Assembly (NCBI GenBank): GCA_037013685.1
Contig: CM072906.1
Span: 1,716,501-1,780,500, forward strand
Reading direction: 5' to 3'
Length of the DNA stretch: 64,000 bases
Origin: Acridotheres tristis
Taxonomy: Eukaryota > Chordata > Aves > Passeriformes > Sturnidae
Shown here: positions 14,107 to 24,413 of the stretch, piece after piece
How positions within the stretch are numbered: position 1 is the stretch's first letter
How the letters are laid out: each line of letters starts with the position of its first letter
Translations under genes and position numbers: made by a program
The notes under the pieces: model-generated
Seen by the model: the letters and a program-made list of their open reading frames with translations, nothing else
Database searches by the model: none
Told to the model about the DNA's origin: nothing

Positions 14107-14153
14107 TAAAGAATCATTTCCACTAAGGAAATTCAAGTTAGAATGATTCTTTA
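14107..14153. repeat. Perfect 12-bp inverted repeat
   Basis: TAAAGAATCATT (14107-14118) and its exact reverse complement AATGATTCTTTA (14142-14153) are separated by 23 nt. They could form a hairpin in RNA or be the arms of an old element. Neither is demonstrated. Confidence 0.8.
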
Positions 14154-14361
14154 GCAGTCATTTTGACTGACAGAGGATGGATTCTCCGTGCCATTGCACT
14201 GCTTTTACTCCAGTGCAGTTCTATCTATTTCAGTGTTTACTAATTCCAGTTCAAGGGAGATGATCAAAATTAGAGTCAATTGAGTCTGATATAAAGAAGT
14301 TCTCAGATTTCTCCACTCCATTAACATCAATTTCTGCACTCCATTAACAGCAGCTTTATTC

Positions 14362-14397
14362 TGGTGTAACTGCATTGATTTCAAAAGAGTTACACCA
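14362..14397. mobile_element. Ancient palindromic repeat core (probable DNA-transposon/MITE relic)
   Basis: TGGTGTAACT (14362-14371) and AGTTACACCA (14388-14397) are perfect 10-bp inverted arms around a core containing CATTGATTTCAA. I recall a family of old palindromic repeats in birds and turtles built on GTGTAACTCCATTGA and TCAATGGAGTTACAC, and this segment has that layout with substitutions. The family name is not recalled with certainty. Confidence 0.5.
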
Positions 14398-14563
14398 TCC
14401 TGATGTCAGTATTAAAGAAACAGAAAATCACACCCTATTTCTTTTACAGTTTTATTTTTCTGAAAAATATTGCTTCCCTCAGACCACCAGTACAAAAGAA
14501 ACACACAAATATTCTTGTAAAATGCAGTAGCTGAACAATCTAGCAGATAAGAACTGCATTAAG

Positions 14564-14982
14564 GTTCTGACCCAAAGCCTACTGAAGTCAGTGACTTTTA
14601 CCTCAGACTCTCTGCCCCCTCTTTAACCAAAGTTAACACACCCAGCAGCAAGGATGCTGCAGCCCTGCCCTGCAGTGCTAAATGGACTGACCTTTGAACC
14701 CCAGCTGCTGAAAATAATTGCCCTGAGCCACATCAGCTACTTCCACTGCAGGCCATTTCACAGTAAGGCAGCAGCTCCCACGGAAATTGGATTCCAAGAC
14801 CAGGAGCTCCACAGCACAGGGCTCTGAGGTTTGCTGTGTGCACACTCCTGCAGGCACATAAATACCAACTCCAGGTAGCACAGAGGATGATCTGCTCTAT
14901 TAACTTCCAGTCACTGAGAATTATATGTACTGAGATCAAACAAAGAATGTGCATTGACTTCAATATGCTTTAAATCAGGCCT
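14564..14982. mobile_element. Possible ancient DNA-transposon relic bounded by inverted arms
   Basis: The left arm (14564-14594) contains TCTGACCCAAAGCC then TACTGAAGTCAGTG. The right arm (14950-14982) contains CATTGACTTCAATATGC then TTTAAATCAGGCCT, which is its approximate reverse complement. GACCCAAAGCC...TTGAAGTCAATG and CATTGACTTCAATGGGC...GATCAGGCC are arms of an old repeat I recall from sauropsid genomes. The 350 bp between the arms is not recognised. It may be original element, later insertion or chance spacing of two copies. Confidence 0.42.
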
Positions 14983-15179
14983 AAAATAAAGAGATTGGTA
15001 GGACTGAAGTACAATAGCCTCTTAAATATTTCAAAAGCTACAGTTTAGCAGAATGAAAATGTGCCATAGCACTGCTGTTCCTAGAAAACACAACACACCA
15101 GTCTATGCACATGGCTGTGAATAAACAGCTGACAGTCTCTACATTTACTCTGAAGCAATTGCTTAAATAAAAAAAATTG

Positions 15180-15420
15180 TCTGTGACATAAATAATCCAG
15201 TAGGTTAAATTCCCAGAAGTGTCAGCTTTTGTATTATTGATGTCTAATATTTTAAAATAAAATCAAGTACGATTAATCTTCTTGTATTACTATAACGAGT
15301 GGAAAGAAATCACTGGCAGAATGCATTAGTGGTTATCAAAAACAATCAACTGCATTTTCCACATTCAACCAAAATGAGTGGATGATACTAGAAGAAAGAT
15401 TAAATGGAAAACTGATCATA
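15180..15420. promoter_or_regulatory. Candidate conserved non-coding element (motif-based guess)
   Basis: This AT-rich block contains GATTAATC (OTX/PITX-like), TATTATTGATGTCTAAT, TATAACGAGTGG and AGTGGTTATC. Two CpGs survive in AT-rich context. The call rests on texture alone. Confidence 0.25.
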
Positions 15421-17394
15421 GGATATGGAAACCTCTCTCTGTTTTTAATGGAAATACATATGAAAATATCATTACAACTGTGCTGCTAAGTATGCAATAT
15501 TGAGGTTGCTGAACCAAAATAAATTGGTATTGAAATGCCTGACAAAAAGGTAATAACCTTAAAATGGGTTTGATGGTTCACTTTGAGCTCTAGTTCTAAC
15601 AAATTTAAAAAAAAAAAGATAATAATCTAACAGCATACTGCAATACCACCCATTCCCATTGGATCTAATGTACTGTACATTCTAAGTCCATGGCCCTTCA
15701 GTGATTACCAGGGTGTAGAGGGCTCATGTAATGAAAATAAACCCCTATGACAATCACCAGGGGAAGGTTCTCAATCAAATACTGCCACACAACTAAAGCA
15801 GTGCATTGTTTCTGAGGTCAGAGGATGTTTTTCAGAGAGCCTGACTATGCAAAGTTTTACCCATGCCAGCTTAATTCACAGCCACACAGAAATGCAAACC
15901 AGAGTACACACTACAGGTATTAACTAACTGTGTAAAAGTTACCAGCTCTGTGTATGGAAGTACAGCTCTGTCAAGATTGTATAAAATACCCCAAAAAAGT
16001 ATTATCCTTTCCCAAGAGGAAAAAGAAAAAGTTTAAATAAAAATAAATGCTTAATTCTCATTCGTGGAAATGTAAAATCCATGGGATTAGATTCAGCAGT
16101 ATTATATCAGGAATGCAGAAGTTGTTTTTCAGTATTGATTAATGCCAGCAAGGCTTGAATTTGCTTGTAATTTACAATCACTTCCTTCAACAAATGTCTT
16201 CATTTAGTATTATTATGAGTTTGGCATGACAAGATTATTACAGATCACTCTCTATCAGGAAGAATCACCGAGAAACCCACCATTTATTTGGAAATACTGC
16301 ACCAGACACGATTGGGTGAGAAGGTATAAACATGGTTTATGTACAGAGTGCTGTACATTACTCAAGTGCACTCGTGTCACATGCAGATTAGGAAAATTAT
16401 TAGTTCTGTTCTGATGGTGTTCACAATATGCATGGCAGGTGTAGCTCCTCCTGTCTGGAGATTCCAGCTGGAATTGCTGCTCTGGTCCTGGGCAGTGCTG
16501 AAGGCAGGAGAGCCCCAGCAGCAGCAGAGGCAGCTCTGGCTGTCAGGGATGGCACTGAGAGCTCTGCTCTGCACTCAGGGACTAAAATCAGATGGCCAGA
16601 GCAGTTACCATCCCCTAGAGCACGTCCCCCTCCCCTGGTGGCAGCTGTCCTCCCACCACAGCACAGACAACGACACAGCTCATGAAGCAGCTTCTGGAGG
16701 GCTCAGCTTTTCAGCTTGGAGTATTTTGTCTCCAATTCGAGTTAAATTTAATGTGCTTCAGCAGCCATTTCGTTCACCTGCCTTGAAGAGGAGCAATCTC
16801 CATCACAGGGGCAGGACAGACAGCCTGAGGGCCACAAGCCCTTCAGCTGCTTTTGCCTTTCATTTGCCACAGCTTGCAAGTCAGGGAGCTGAGGCAGGAC
16901 CTCAGTCATGGGGCTGGATTTCAACAGAGCACTCAGGACCAGTGAAATGTGTGGAACAAGTGGTGATTAAAGTCAAGCAGGTGCCTGAATGCTCAGCCAG
17001 ACTGAGATCATTGAACCTGCACCAAGACTCTGGACTTGCCTGGACAGCTCAGTTGACAAAATCCATCCACTGGACAAAGGCAGTGTCTGTCCCAGCCCGT
17101 GTGTTAATTATTGACATTGACTTGGGTCGTTTTAGATTCTTATATAGAAGTGTTGTTCTGAATGAAAAGCTTTAACAGCCAATATCACAAAGCATTTCCA
17201 CTGAACAGGCCAGGACTGTAAATGCAACATAAAGCAGAAGAGAACACACAATTCTTCCAGCCTTTATAATTCACACTGAATTTGCAAAGTGCAGATCATG
17301 GCAGACACTGAAACATTTTGTCATTTTGAAAGAAGTCCAGGCAAGCACCACATGCTGTGAAATATTATCTTATGGGAGTTGTTTTGATAAAAAC
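15421..17394. other. Intronic sequence with an unusually long unexplained open frame
   Basis: This is unique sequence. On the plus strand (antisense to AUTS2) positions 16339-17175 hold 278 codons without a stop. The predicted product has no motif I recognise, is Gln/Leu/Ser rich, and lacks a strong Kozak context (the first ATG is preceded by TTT and followed by T). I do not call it a gene. It is discussed under findings. Confidence 0.4.
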
Positions 17395-17665
17395 AAATGG
17401 CCAATCCTAAAGATTAATGCTTCATATGATGTATTCAGGTTATTAATCCCACCTTCTTCTCTCCACCAGCCTCGGTAGTGAGTGTTTTCTGGAAAACTGC
17501 ACGGAGCCAGATGGTTAACTATTGGAAATCTATACTAAAAAGATTAATGTTACCCCATGACAGGGATCAGTCATTTGTAGAGATTTCCTAATACAAACGA
17601 TGCCATTTGTTTATTCAGACTGGGTGGATGAGCTGTACTCTGAGGAGAGCCTAATTAGTTCTCCA
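17395..17665. promoter_or_regulatory. Candidate conserved non-coding element (motif-based guess)
   Basis: This non-repetitive block has GTTATTAATCCCACC, GATGGTTAACTATTGG, AAAGATTAATG, TTTGTTTATTCAG (forkhead-like) and CCTAATTAGTTC (homeodomain-like), plus three isolated CpGs. Motif density is high, but no conservation can be shown from one sequence. Confidence 0.3.
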
Positions 17666-18237
17666 AGATTTTCAGAACATTGGGGCCCAGCTGCTGAGCT
17701 GCAGCTCCACATCTGAAGGGAAATTACAGAGGTGTCCAAGTGCCACCAACATCCAGGCCGGCAGGTAAGAGTGACTGCTCTTCAGGTGCCTCTGAGCTCT
17801 TCATTCTAACACGGCCTGGGAAAGGTTCTGCTGTCCTGGACAAGTTCAGTATTTACCAATGGCCATTGGAAAGACTCCAGTGCCAGGCACACATTGATGC
17901 TGCAGCGCTGGCTGCCACCACACGTTAGACAGAAGAGCTGGGCACAGCCACAGTGTGAATCCACCTACCCCCATCAGCCTCAACACAGCCCACTCGGAGG
18001 GACAGGAACAAATTCCAGCCACCCTCCAATGGTTCTTTTGTGTGTAAATAAACTCACTGCAGGGGAGATGGCCAGGAAAGAAACAGGTACACAGAACATG
18101 AAAATTTCAAAGTGTGAACAGTGCTTACAAAATTTCACAATAGCCCTTCTTCCAGAGGGATAAAAGAGCCAATATGTGCAAGGCCACTGCTATTTCCAAA
18201 CCACTCAGATGAAACCCCCTGCATTCAGGGGAGCAGT

Positions 18238-18352
18238 GAAGCACATGCTTTAAACTGAAGCACACACTTAAATCCCATTGACTTCAGTTATGCATGTGTG
18301 CTTACACACTCTCCTGAATAAAACAGATGTAAGCATGTGTTTAAACTTGAAC
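18238..18352. mobile_element. Ancient palindromic repeat (probable sauropsid MITE relic)
   Basis: AAGCACACA (18258-18266) and TGTGTGCTT (18295-18303) are exact 9-bp inverted arms around CCCATTGACTTCAGT. An outer pair, GCACATGCTTTAAAC and AAGCATGTGTTTAAAC, repeats the theme. This matches my memory of an old bird/turtle/crocodile palindrome built from CACTTAAATCCCATTGACTTCA-like units. Divergence suggests an insertion predating modern birds. Confidence 0.5.
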
Positions 18353-21300
18353 CTCTGCTTTGTTGAGATGAGACTGTGAAGAGGAGAGTGAAATTTAAAC
18401 TGATGCAAGGAATGGTGCTTTTATCTCCAGGCAACAAGGCCTTTCCATCAGCAGAGAACAGAGACAGGCTTTTTCTGGGGCAAAACAACTACATACAAGT
18501 GCTCTTCTTTTTCTTCAAAGGGACATAAAGAGTGGGGAAAAAGCAAAAGAAAACCATTAAAATGGAATGTTTTTTTACATAAACTATCCAAATGCTCAGT
18601 TCATCAGTTTGAGAACACTGACAGCGTTGAGGCTGAGGCCAGGCCAGATGTTGAGTCACAAACAGCTGCTGCATTGAAGCCACGGCAAACTCCCCATTGT
18701 TGTTATTGCTCCCCCATGGAAGTCAGCACGTGTGCCCTGCAGCAGAAAGGATCTGCTCATGAACCTTCCTCCACCACCAGCAAAATCAACCATGTCAGCT
18801 TAAAAGAGCAAAATGAACTCGAGCTGTGATTAAATCTGTTCAGTGCTGGGTGGGGAAGGAGGTGCAGGAGCACTCCCAGTACAGGCAGGAGATTTCAGAC
18901 ACTGAGAGCAACTACAGCTGCCATGGCCTCAAGCTTCACATGCATGCTCCGTGCTTTGGAGTGGTATATCAGGATTCTTTCAAAAAGTAGCACCTGACAA
19001 AGGAAAGACATCCAAAAAGATGGCGTGTCTCAAGAATTACAACCATTTGAATCATTCTTTTTGGTGTAAAGAAAGGTCAAGTGTAATGGGCTAGGCTAAA
19101 AAACAAATTGAAGAGCACATGAAAACATCTGTTTTGTTGTACATAAACTTCTTGAGCAAAACCCCTCAAAAGAAGCACATTTTTTAAAAAGCATTTTCCT
19201 AGAAAGCTACACAGAAAAATATGATTAGTGAAGTGTGTTACACATCCAGGGCTTGTCCTGTTACTCAGTGAGGCAGCCAGAGCAGCTGGGGCACAGCTGA
19301 TGCAGCCAGTGGAGCTGCTGGCAACTCTGGTACCAGACCTGCACAGTTCTGCTTTTGCATCCTGAGCCTTTGCACATCCACAGCCACACTGACAGCTATG
19401 GGCAGCCATTTCTTCTGATTCATAAGATCATGTCGTTATTTACACATACATTTTTTGCATGATATTATTTTCTCTGCAATGATTTCGTTGTTTTTTTTTA
19501 ATCTCAAACTTTGCAGTTAACTTCTCTTATGAGCTTTTGAGACAAGGACCATTGATATACAGCAATTAATGAGAGAATCTGAGATTCTGCCACAGTACCA
19601 AAGTCAAAATCATTCTGGCACTACATAGAAATTTAAACCCAAATGTTTTACACCTCCTCCCAAAATCACATCCCCTTTGGTCCTCTATCACTTATTCCAT
19701 ATGTGTCCATTCATGATGCAGGAAAGTATTTTCTCCCAGTGCATACACAAAAGCTCCATGAAACAAAGGAGGATTGACTTCACTTAAATCAAGTCACCTT
19801 CATCTGGAGAAGTGAGAGCTTTAAAAACAGGTATTTATTAAGAAAGTGAATTTCTAAATAGTATCCTTCTTGATGGTATAAATATCCAACATAGACTTAA
19901 TCAAGAGCACATCTTGGAGGAAATATGAAAGCAGCATATGATTTGATACCAATGAAAAAAATAGCAATCAAAGCAGAGCATGGCAATAAATTAATAGAAA
20001 AAGTTATCTACCCAAACCAGACTAAAAGTAATTTTGTAAGTCAGCAGTAAAAAGTTGAATAAACACTAATTTAATCTATTTTAGATGCAGCAGTCAACAG
20101 ATGAAATATTTTACTGCTCTCGAGCTATGTGAACACAGTCAAGTGACACAATAATTGAAAAGAAGGGGGAAACAGAGACCCCGTGGAAGCAGGAGCACAG
20201 GAACACGGGGGGGACACAGCCCTCCTGTGCCAGGGAAGCTGCCAAGGCAAAGCTGAAAAGCAGAGTTCTGATGCAATGACCTGCAGATAATGGTTGTGAC
20301 CTATTTCTACCATCCTGCCTTCCCATCCCATGTGCTTTTTTAGCTCAATCACCTCTTTATAAGGAACAAGCATTTCCCCTTCCTCTGGGGTGTGCAGAGA
20401 AAGGGAACAATTGGTTCCTCCAAAGGGTTATCCTGTATCATAAGCAACAAATTTCCTGGGACTGTGCAAAGGGGAATAAATAGATGGGAGAAACACAACA
20501 GGTTGTCAGTGGAACTTCTTGGGATTGGCACTTCTCAGAGCCCTGTATTCCAATTGTTCCCTTTCATATTCATCACCAGCACCAGGCAGAGACCCCTGGA
20601 GAGGACCTGGGGAAGTTTTTGGAAACCAGGCTACCAACAGCAAGAGCCTGCTATGATTTATTTCCTAGCTGACATTATTTATGCAAGTGAGCAGGTGCCA
20701 GTGTGAGCAGCCACAGCTCTCCCCACGCTGCCTGAAGTTCTCTTTATCTTTCTAAACAAGCTGCAGCAAACCCACCTTCAGCTCAACATCCCAGGTGATA
20801 TTTCCAAGAAATAATAAAGAGGCTTTAGTTATTATCACTCCAGGCATTTGTAGTGCAGATAGGCAAGGAAAAGGACTTTATAACTGATCTCTGAAATGAA
20901 TGAAGAGCAAATTCAAAGCAGTTTAATGACACAGACAATGATAGCAAAGCAGAGGAAAGAAAAAAGAAACACCGGGAACTGAGCTGCAAAGATGAAAGCA
21001 AGAAGTAATCAATGGCTAACGATGATACAAGCAACAAAATTAAACCTCAGCTTTGACTCTGAAAGGCACCTAAACAAGTGAGCTCCTAAGTCTAAAGCCA
21101 GGCACAAACTTGATAAAACTGTCAGCAGGGTAACTCAACAACAAGCCTTCCACACGTCTTCCTTTTAAATAAATGAATGTAGACATTAGAACATGGTTTT
21201 CTAGTTAAATACAACAAAATTTCCACTGATTCAATGAGAACAAAGTCCTTTGAACCGATGAAGTGCTCTCCAAGAAAGAATATGGTGCTCAGAGGGCTGT

Positions 21301-21650
21301 CAAGTGGCCTCTTGCTATGAATTCATAATGATGTCAACCTTTTATTTACTGTTTCTTTACCACAGGCAATTTAAGTAAGCAAGATGTACTTAGCAAACCA
21401 AAACCATATAAAATATCTGTAAAGTTCTGGGAAACACTGGGCAAATGAAAGGCACTGGGGATGAATGAGGAAAGTTATTAAGAAACAGAGGGGGAATCAC
21501 AAGAAAGTGTGTTCTTTTGCTTTCTCAGAGTCAAGAAGTTGTTCTACCACAGAATAAAGTGCAGTGTCACACCAGCTGTCATTGCATTAATACATCACAG
21601 AGCCAAGGAAGACACTCTGCTCTCACTGTCATTTGCTGGCCATTTTTCCC

Positions 21651-21682
<32 letters not shown>

Positions 21683-24358
21683 TCAAATTTGCATTAGCTT
21701 GGATGGGGAAAAAGGATGGCATATAAAGGGAGAGAGGGCTGAATTAATATTCATAAGCAACATACTGGAAGAATGGAGAAGGGGTGATTTGAGGGAGCTT
21801 GGAATGGGAGAGACAGACATTAGTCCTAGAGACCTCCTGCATCACACACTCTGCTCCCAAACAAGAACTGCTGTGTCTCTTCCCCATCCACACTAAATAT
21901 TGCCTGCTCTGAACAGCTTTTGGATTCCCCACTCCAGGGCACTCCAGGGAGGAAAGTGTTTTGGCTGAAGTTGGGCAGGAGCAGGTGGCACTCACCAGCT
22001 GTAGGTAATTCTGCTCCTGTTGGCACCAGGGCAGCTCCTGGACTTCTCACACTCCGTGCTCAGTGGGCAGGGAGCAAACAAGTCCTCAGGCTCCAGGCTG
22101 CCTCTTCCCAGCTGGCAGCAGAGGGCACGGAGGTGGCTGCAGGATGTGCCAGCTCAGGGTCAGGTTTGCTGAGAGCCTGGCACAGCTGCCACTCCAGGGG
22201 AACAGCCCTGCAGGTGTTAATGGGCACAGGAGGCTGGAAGGGGGGAGAGGAGCAGGGCTCACCTCTGCACGCGGACTGTCACCACTGTCACCATCACACA
22301 TCCCTCCTCCCAGCACCCGTGCTGCCAATTCTCCACCCTCTGCATGTGCCCACTACAGAAACAGGGGCTGCACGTGGAAAATTTCTGGGGCTACTGCTGC
22401 TGTGCCAAGGTACAACAGTACAAATACTTCAATTGTTACGTTTAATGTCACATGACATCAAAGAAAGGAAAGCAGAACCTGGGTACCACAGGTGAATGGC
22501 ACTTTGTTGCCAAAGCCACCGAACTGTTTGTCTAGAATCAGTTACTTGCATCTTCAAAAGCCACGTGAGAAAACAAAAGTTAAGCAGGGAAGCAGGACAA
22601 GAGGCAGCAGCTCTCTTTCCTTCTCCATTCCTCACCACAACAGAGGGAATGTGGACTTGCATGACCATCTCTACTGGAAGAATTTTTTTTACTTCCTTGA
22701 AAAACCTTAAATCCCTCTCTTCTTTCAGCTGTCACCATGAAACCCCTTACACCTGGAGTCAGAAATGAGTTCTTGAAACTGCAACACATTCCTCTTGCAT
22801 TCACTGATCTAATCCAGTCCAGCACTTGGTTTGCATTTCCAAATGGTACAAGTGTCACCACGTGCTGTGCTGATGCCACTGCAAACATGAACTTCACTCT
22901 CTGGACCAGCCTGGCACATGCACTCAACAGAACAGTTATTTATTTCCCCTCCAAGCTCACCTTTATCACCATCCCTGACAGACCAGTCCTCCTTGGCAAA
23001 GATTAACACTTTGCTAATGAAGTTATCTCCTGATCTCTTATTTTACCTGGTATCTATTCTGCCATTTAACAACCTCTCTGCAGCTGCTAACGTGGAACAA
23101 TTAGTCAATGCTATCAGTGTTAGGAGGTTCTATTACAGTAATAGCTTGAAATCTGTTTGCCCAGTACTCCACAAACACCCAGGTGGGCACTCTGTGATGA
23201 ACAACGCTGTTACACAGGCCACAAAATGAAATGAACAGCTAAAACATCCAGAATAAATTCTCACAGAAACTACTCTCTTTTCATTCACAGACAACTGATT
23301 TTTACAGGTTTTTCCCATAAATTATTTGACAGTGATGTTACACGATATGGCCAAGCCCACTGTACTGTATTCCAGGCTGCAGACTGTCCCAGAAGCACAG
23401 CCAGGGACACAGGGATGTGCTGGCACAGCCCCAGCAGAGCCAAGTGCAGGGCTGGGACTGCAGGAGTCAGAGCTCTGCTCACCTCAGCCTCAAACCTCCA
23501 TGGCTGGGCTGAGCAGGGCTGTGCCATCCACACCCCTCTGTGGGTCACAGCATCAGGAGAGATGAGATTTCAGGAGGGGAATATAAGCCACTTCAGCTGA
23601 ATGCACATTAACCCTCAGGTGGAGCCTGATGAAAAGATTTGCCCTGGTTTGGTTTTTTTTTAACAGATTTACCATTGCTAAAGGAAAGGCCACCAAAAAC
23701 CTTGACTTCCTAATGGTGTGAGAACAGCAATAACCTAATAATCATTTTCTTATGGACAAAATACTCCCAAATATTTCTAACGAACCATTACAGCATGCAT
23801 GGCAAATTTACAAGCGTTCATTTAATTACTTCCACTGAAACAAACACACAAATCTTCCAGCTCGGTGCTGCCACATGCACAGACTCTCTGAGCACCAAGC
23901 CCTCAGCAACCTTCCTCTGATGGACATTTTTTTTCCAGGAAATGACACAGAGACATAGGTAAAAGGTGATTTAGATAGACTGCTGTGTCACAAATTGTCA
24001 GGATCTGATTTAAAGACCTTGCCTTTGTCAAGAAAGACAGTTGGGTGTCTGCTTTAAAGAAGTACTGGGAATATTTTCATCAAAGGTTTGAATTGAAAAA
24101 CAGTGGGAGGTAAATATCTGAGATGTTGCCAAGAAAGACCGCTATATCCGTGCAATTACCATTAACAGGGGACAGCAGTGGTTCAATGAAGTAATTCAAT
24201 CTGGTGTCCTACATTTTATCAGACAGCAATTCTGAGCTCTGACATAAAAGGCTGAGAAAGGGGATTGGACTCTTTTCTCTGAAATTCAGCCTTAATTCTT
24301 GCAATCAGGAGATGTGTTCTCTGCTTCAGGTACAAGCCTACTATGTCTCCAAGGGGCT
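18353..24358. other. Intronic sequence, no gene seen
   Basis: This is unique intronic DNA with a 25-T run at 21651-21675 and a GC-richer patch at about 21900-22380. The patch is open in several frames but has no exon-like splice pair in a consistent frame. No transposon family is recognised. Confidence 0.55.
21651..21675. repeat. Poly(T) tract, 25 T
   Basis: An uninterrupted run of 25 T starts after CATTTTTCCC and ends at AACAACATC. On the AUTS2 transcript strand it reads as poly(A). No retrocopy body adjoins it. Confidence 0.92.
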
Positions 24359-24413
24359 CAAAAGAATAACCCAATATTCACCTTCAAAAGAAAAATAACC
24401 TAATATTCACCTT
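24359..24413. repeat. Two-copy tandem duplication, about 26-29 bp unit
   Basis: CAAAAGAATAACCCAATATT... (24359-24384) is followed immediately by CAAAAGAAAAATAACCTAAT... (24385-24413). Both end ATATTCACCTT. The copies differ by a 3-nt indel and one substitution, so this is a fairly recent local duplication. Confidence 0.85.

Noticed and set aside
21900..22500. GC-rich patch with a 191-codon plus-strand frame
   Set aside because: Overlapping frames on both strands are equally open, and no protein family is recognised.
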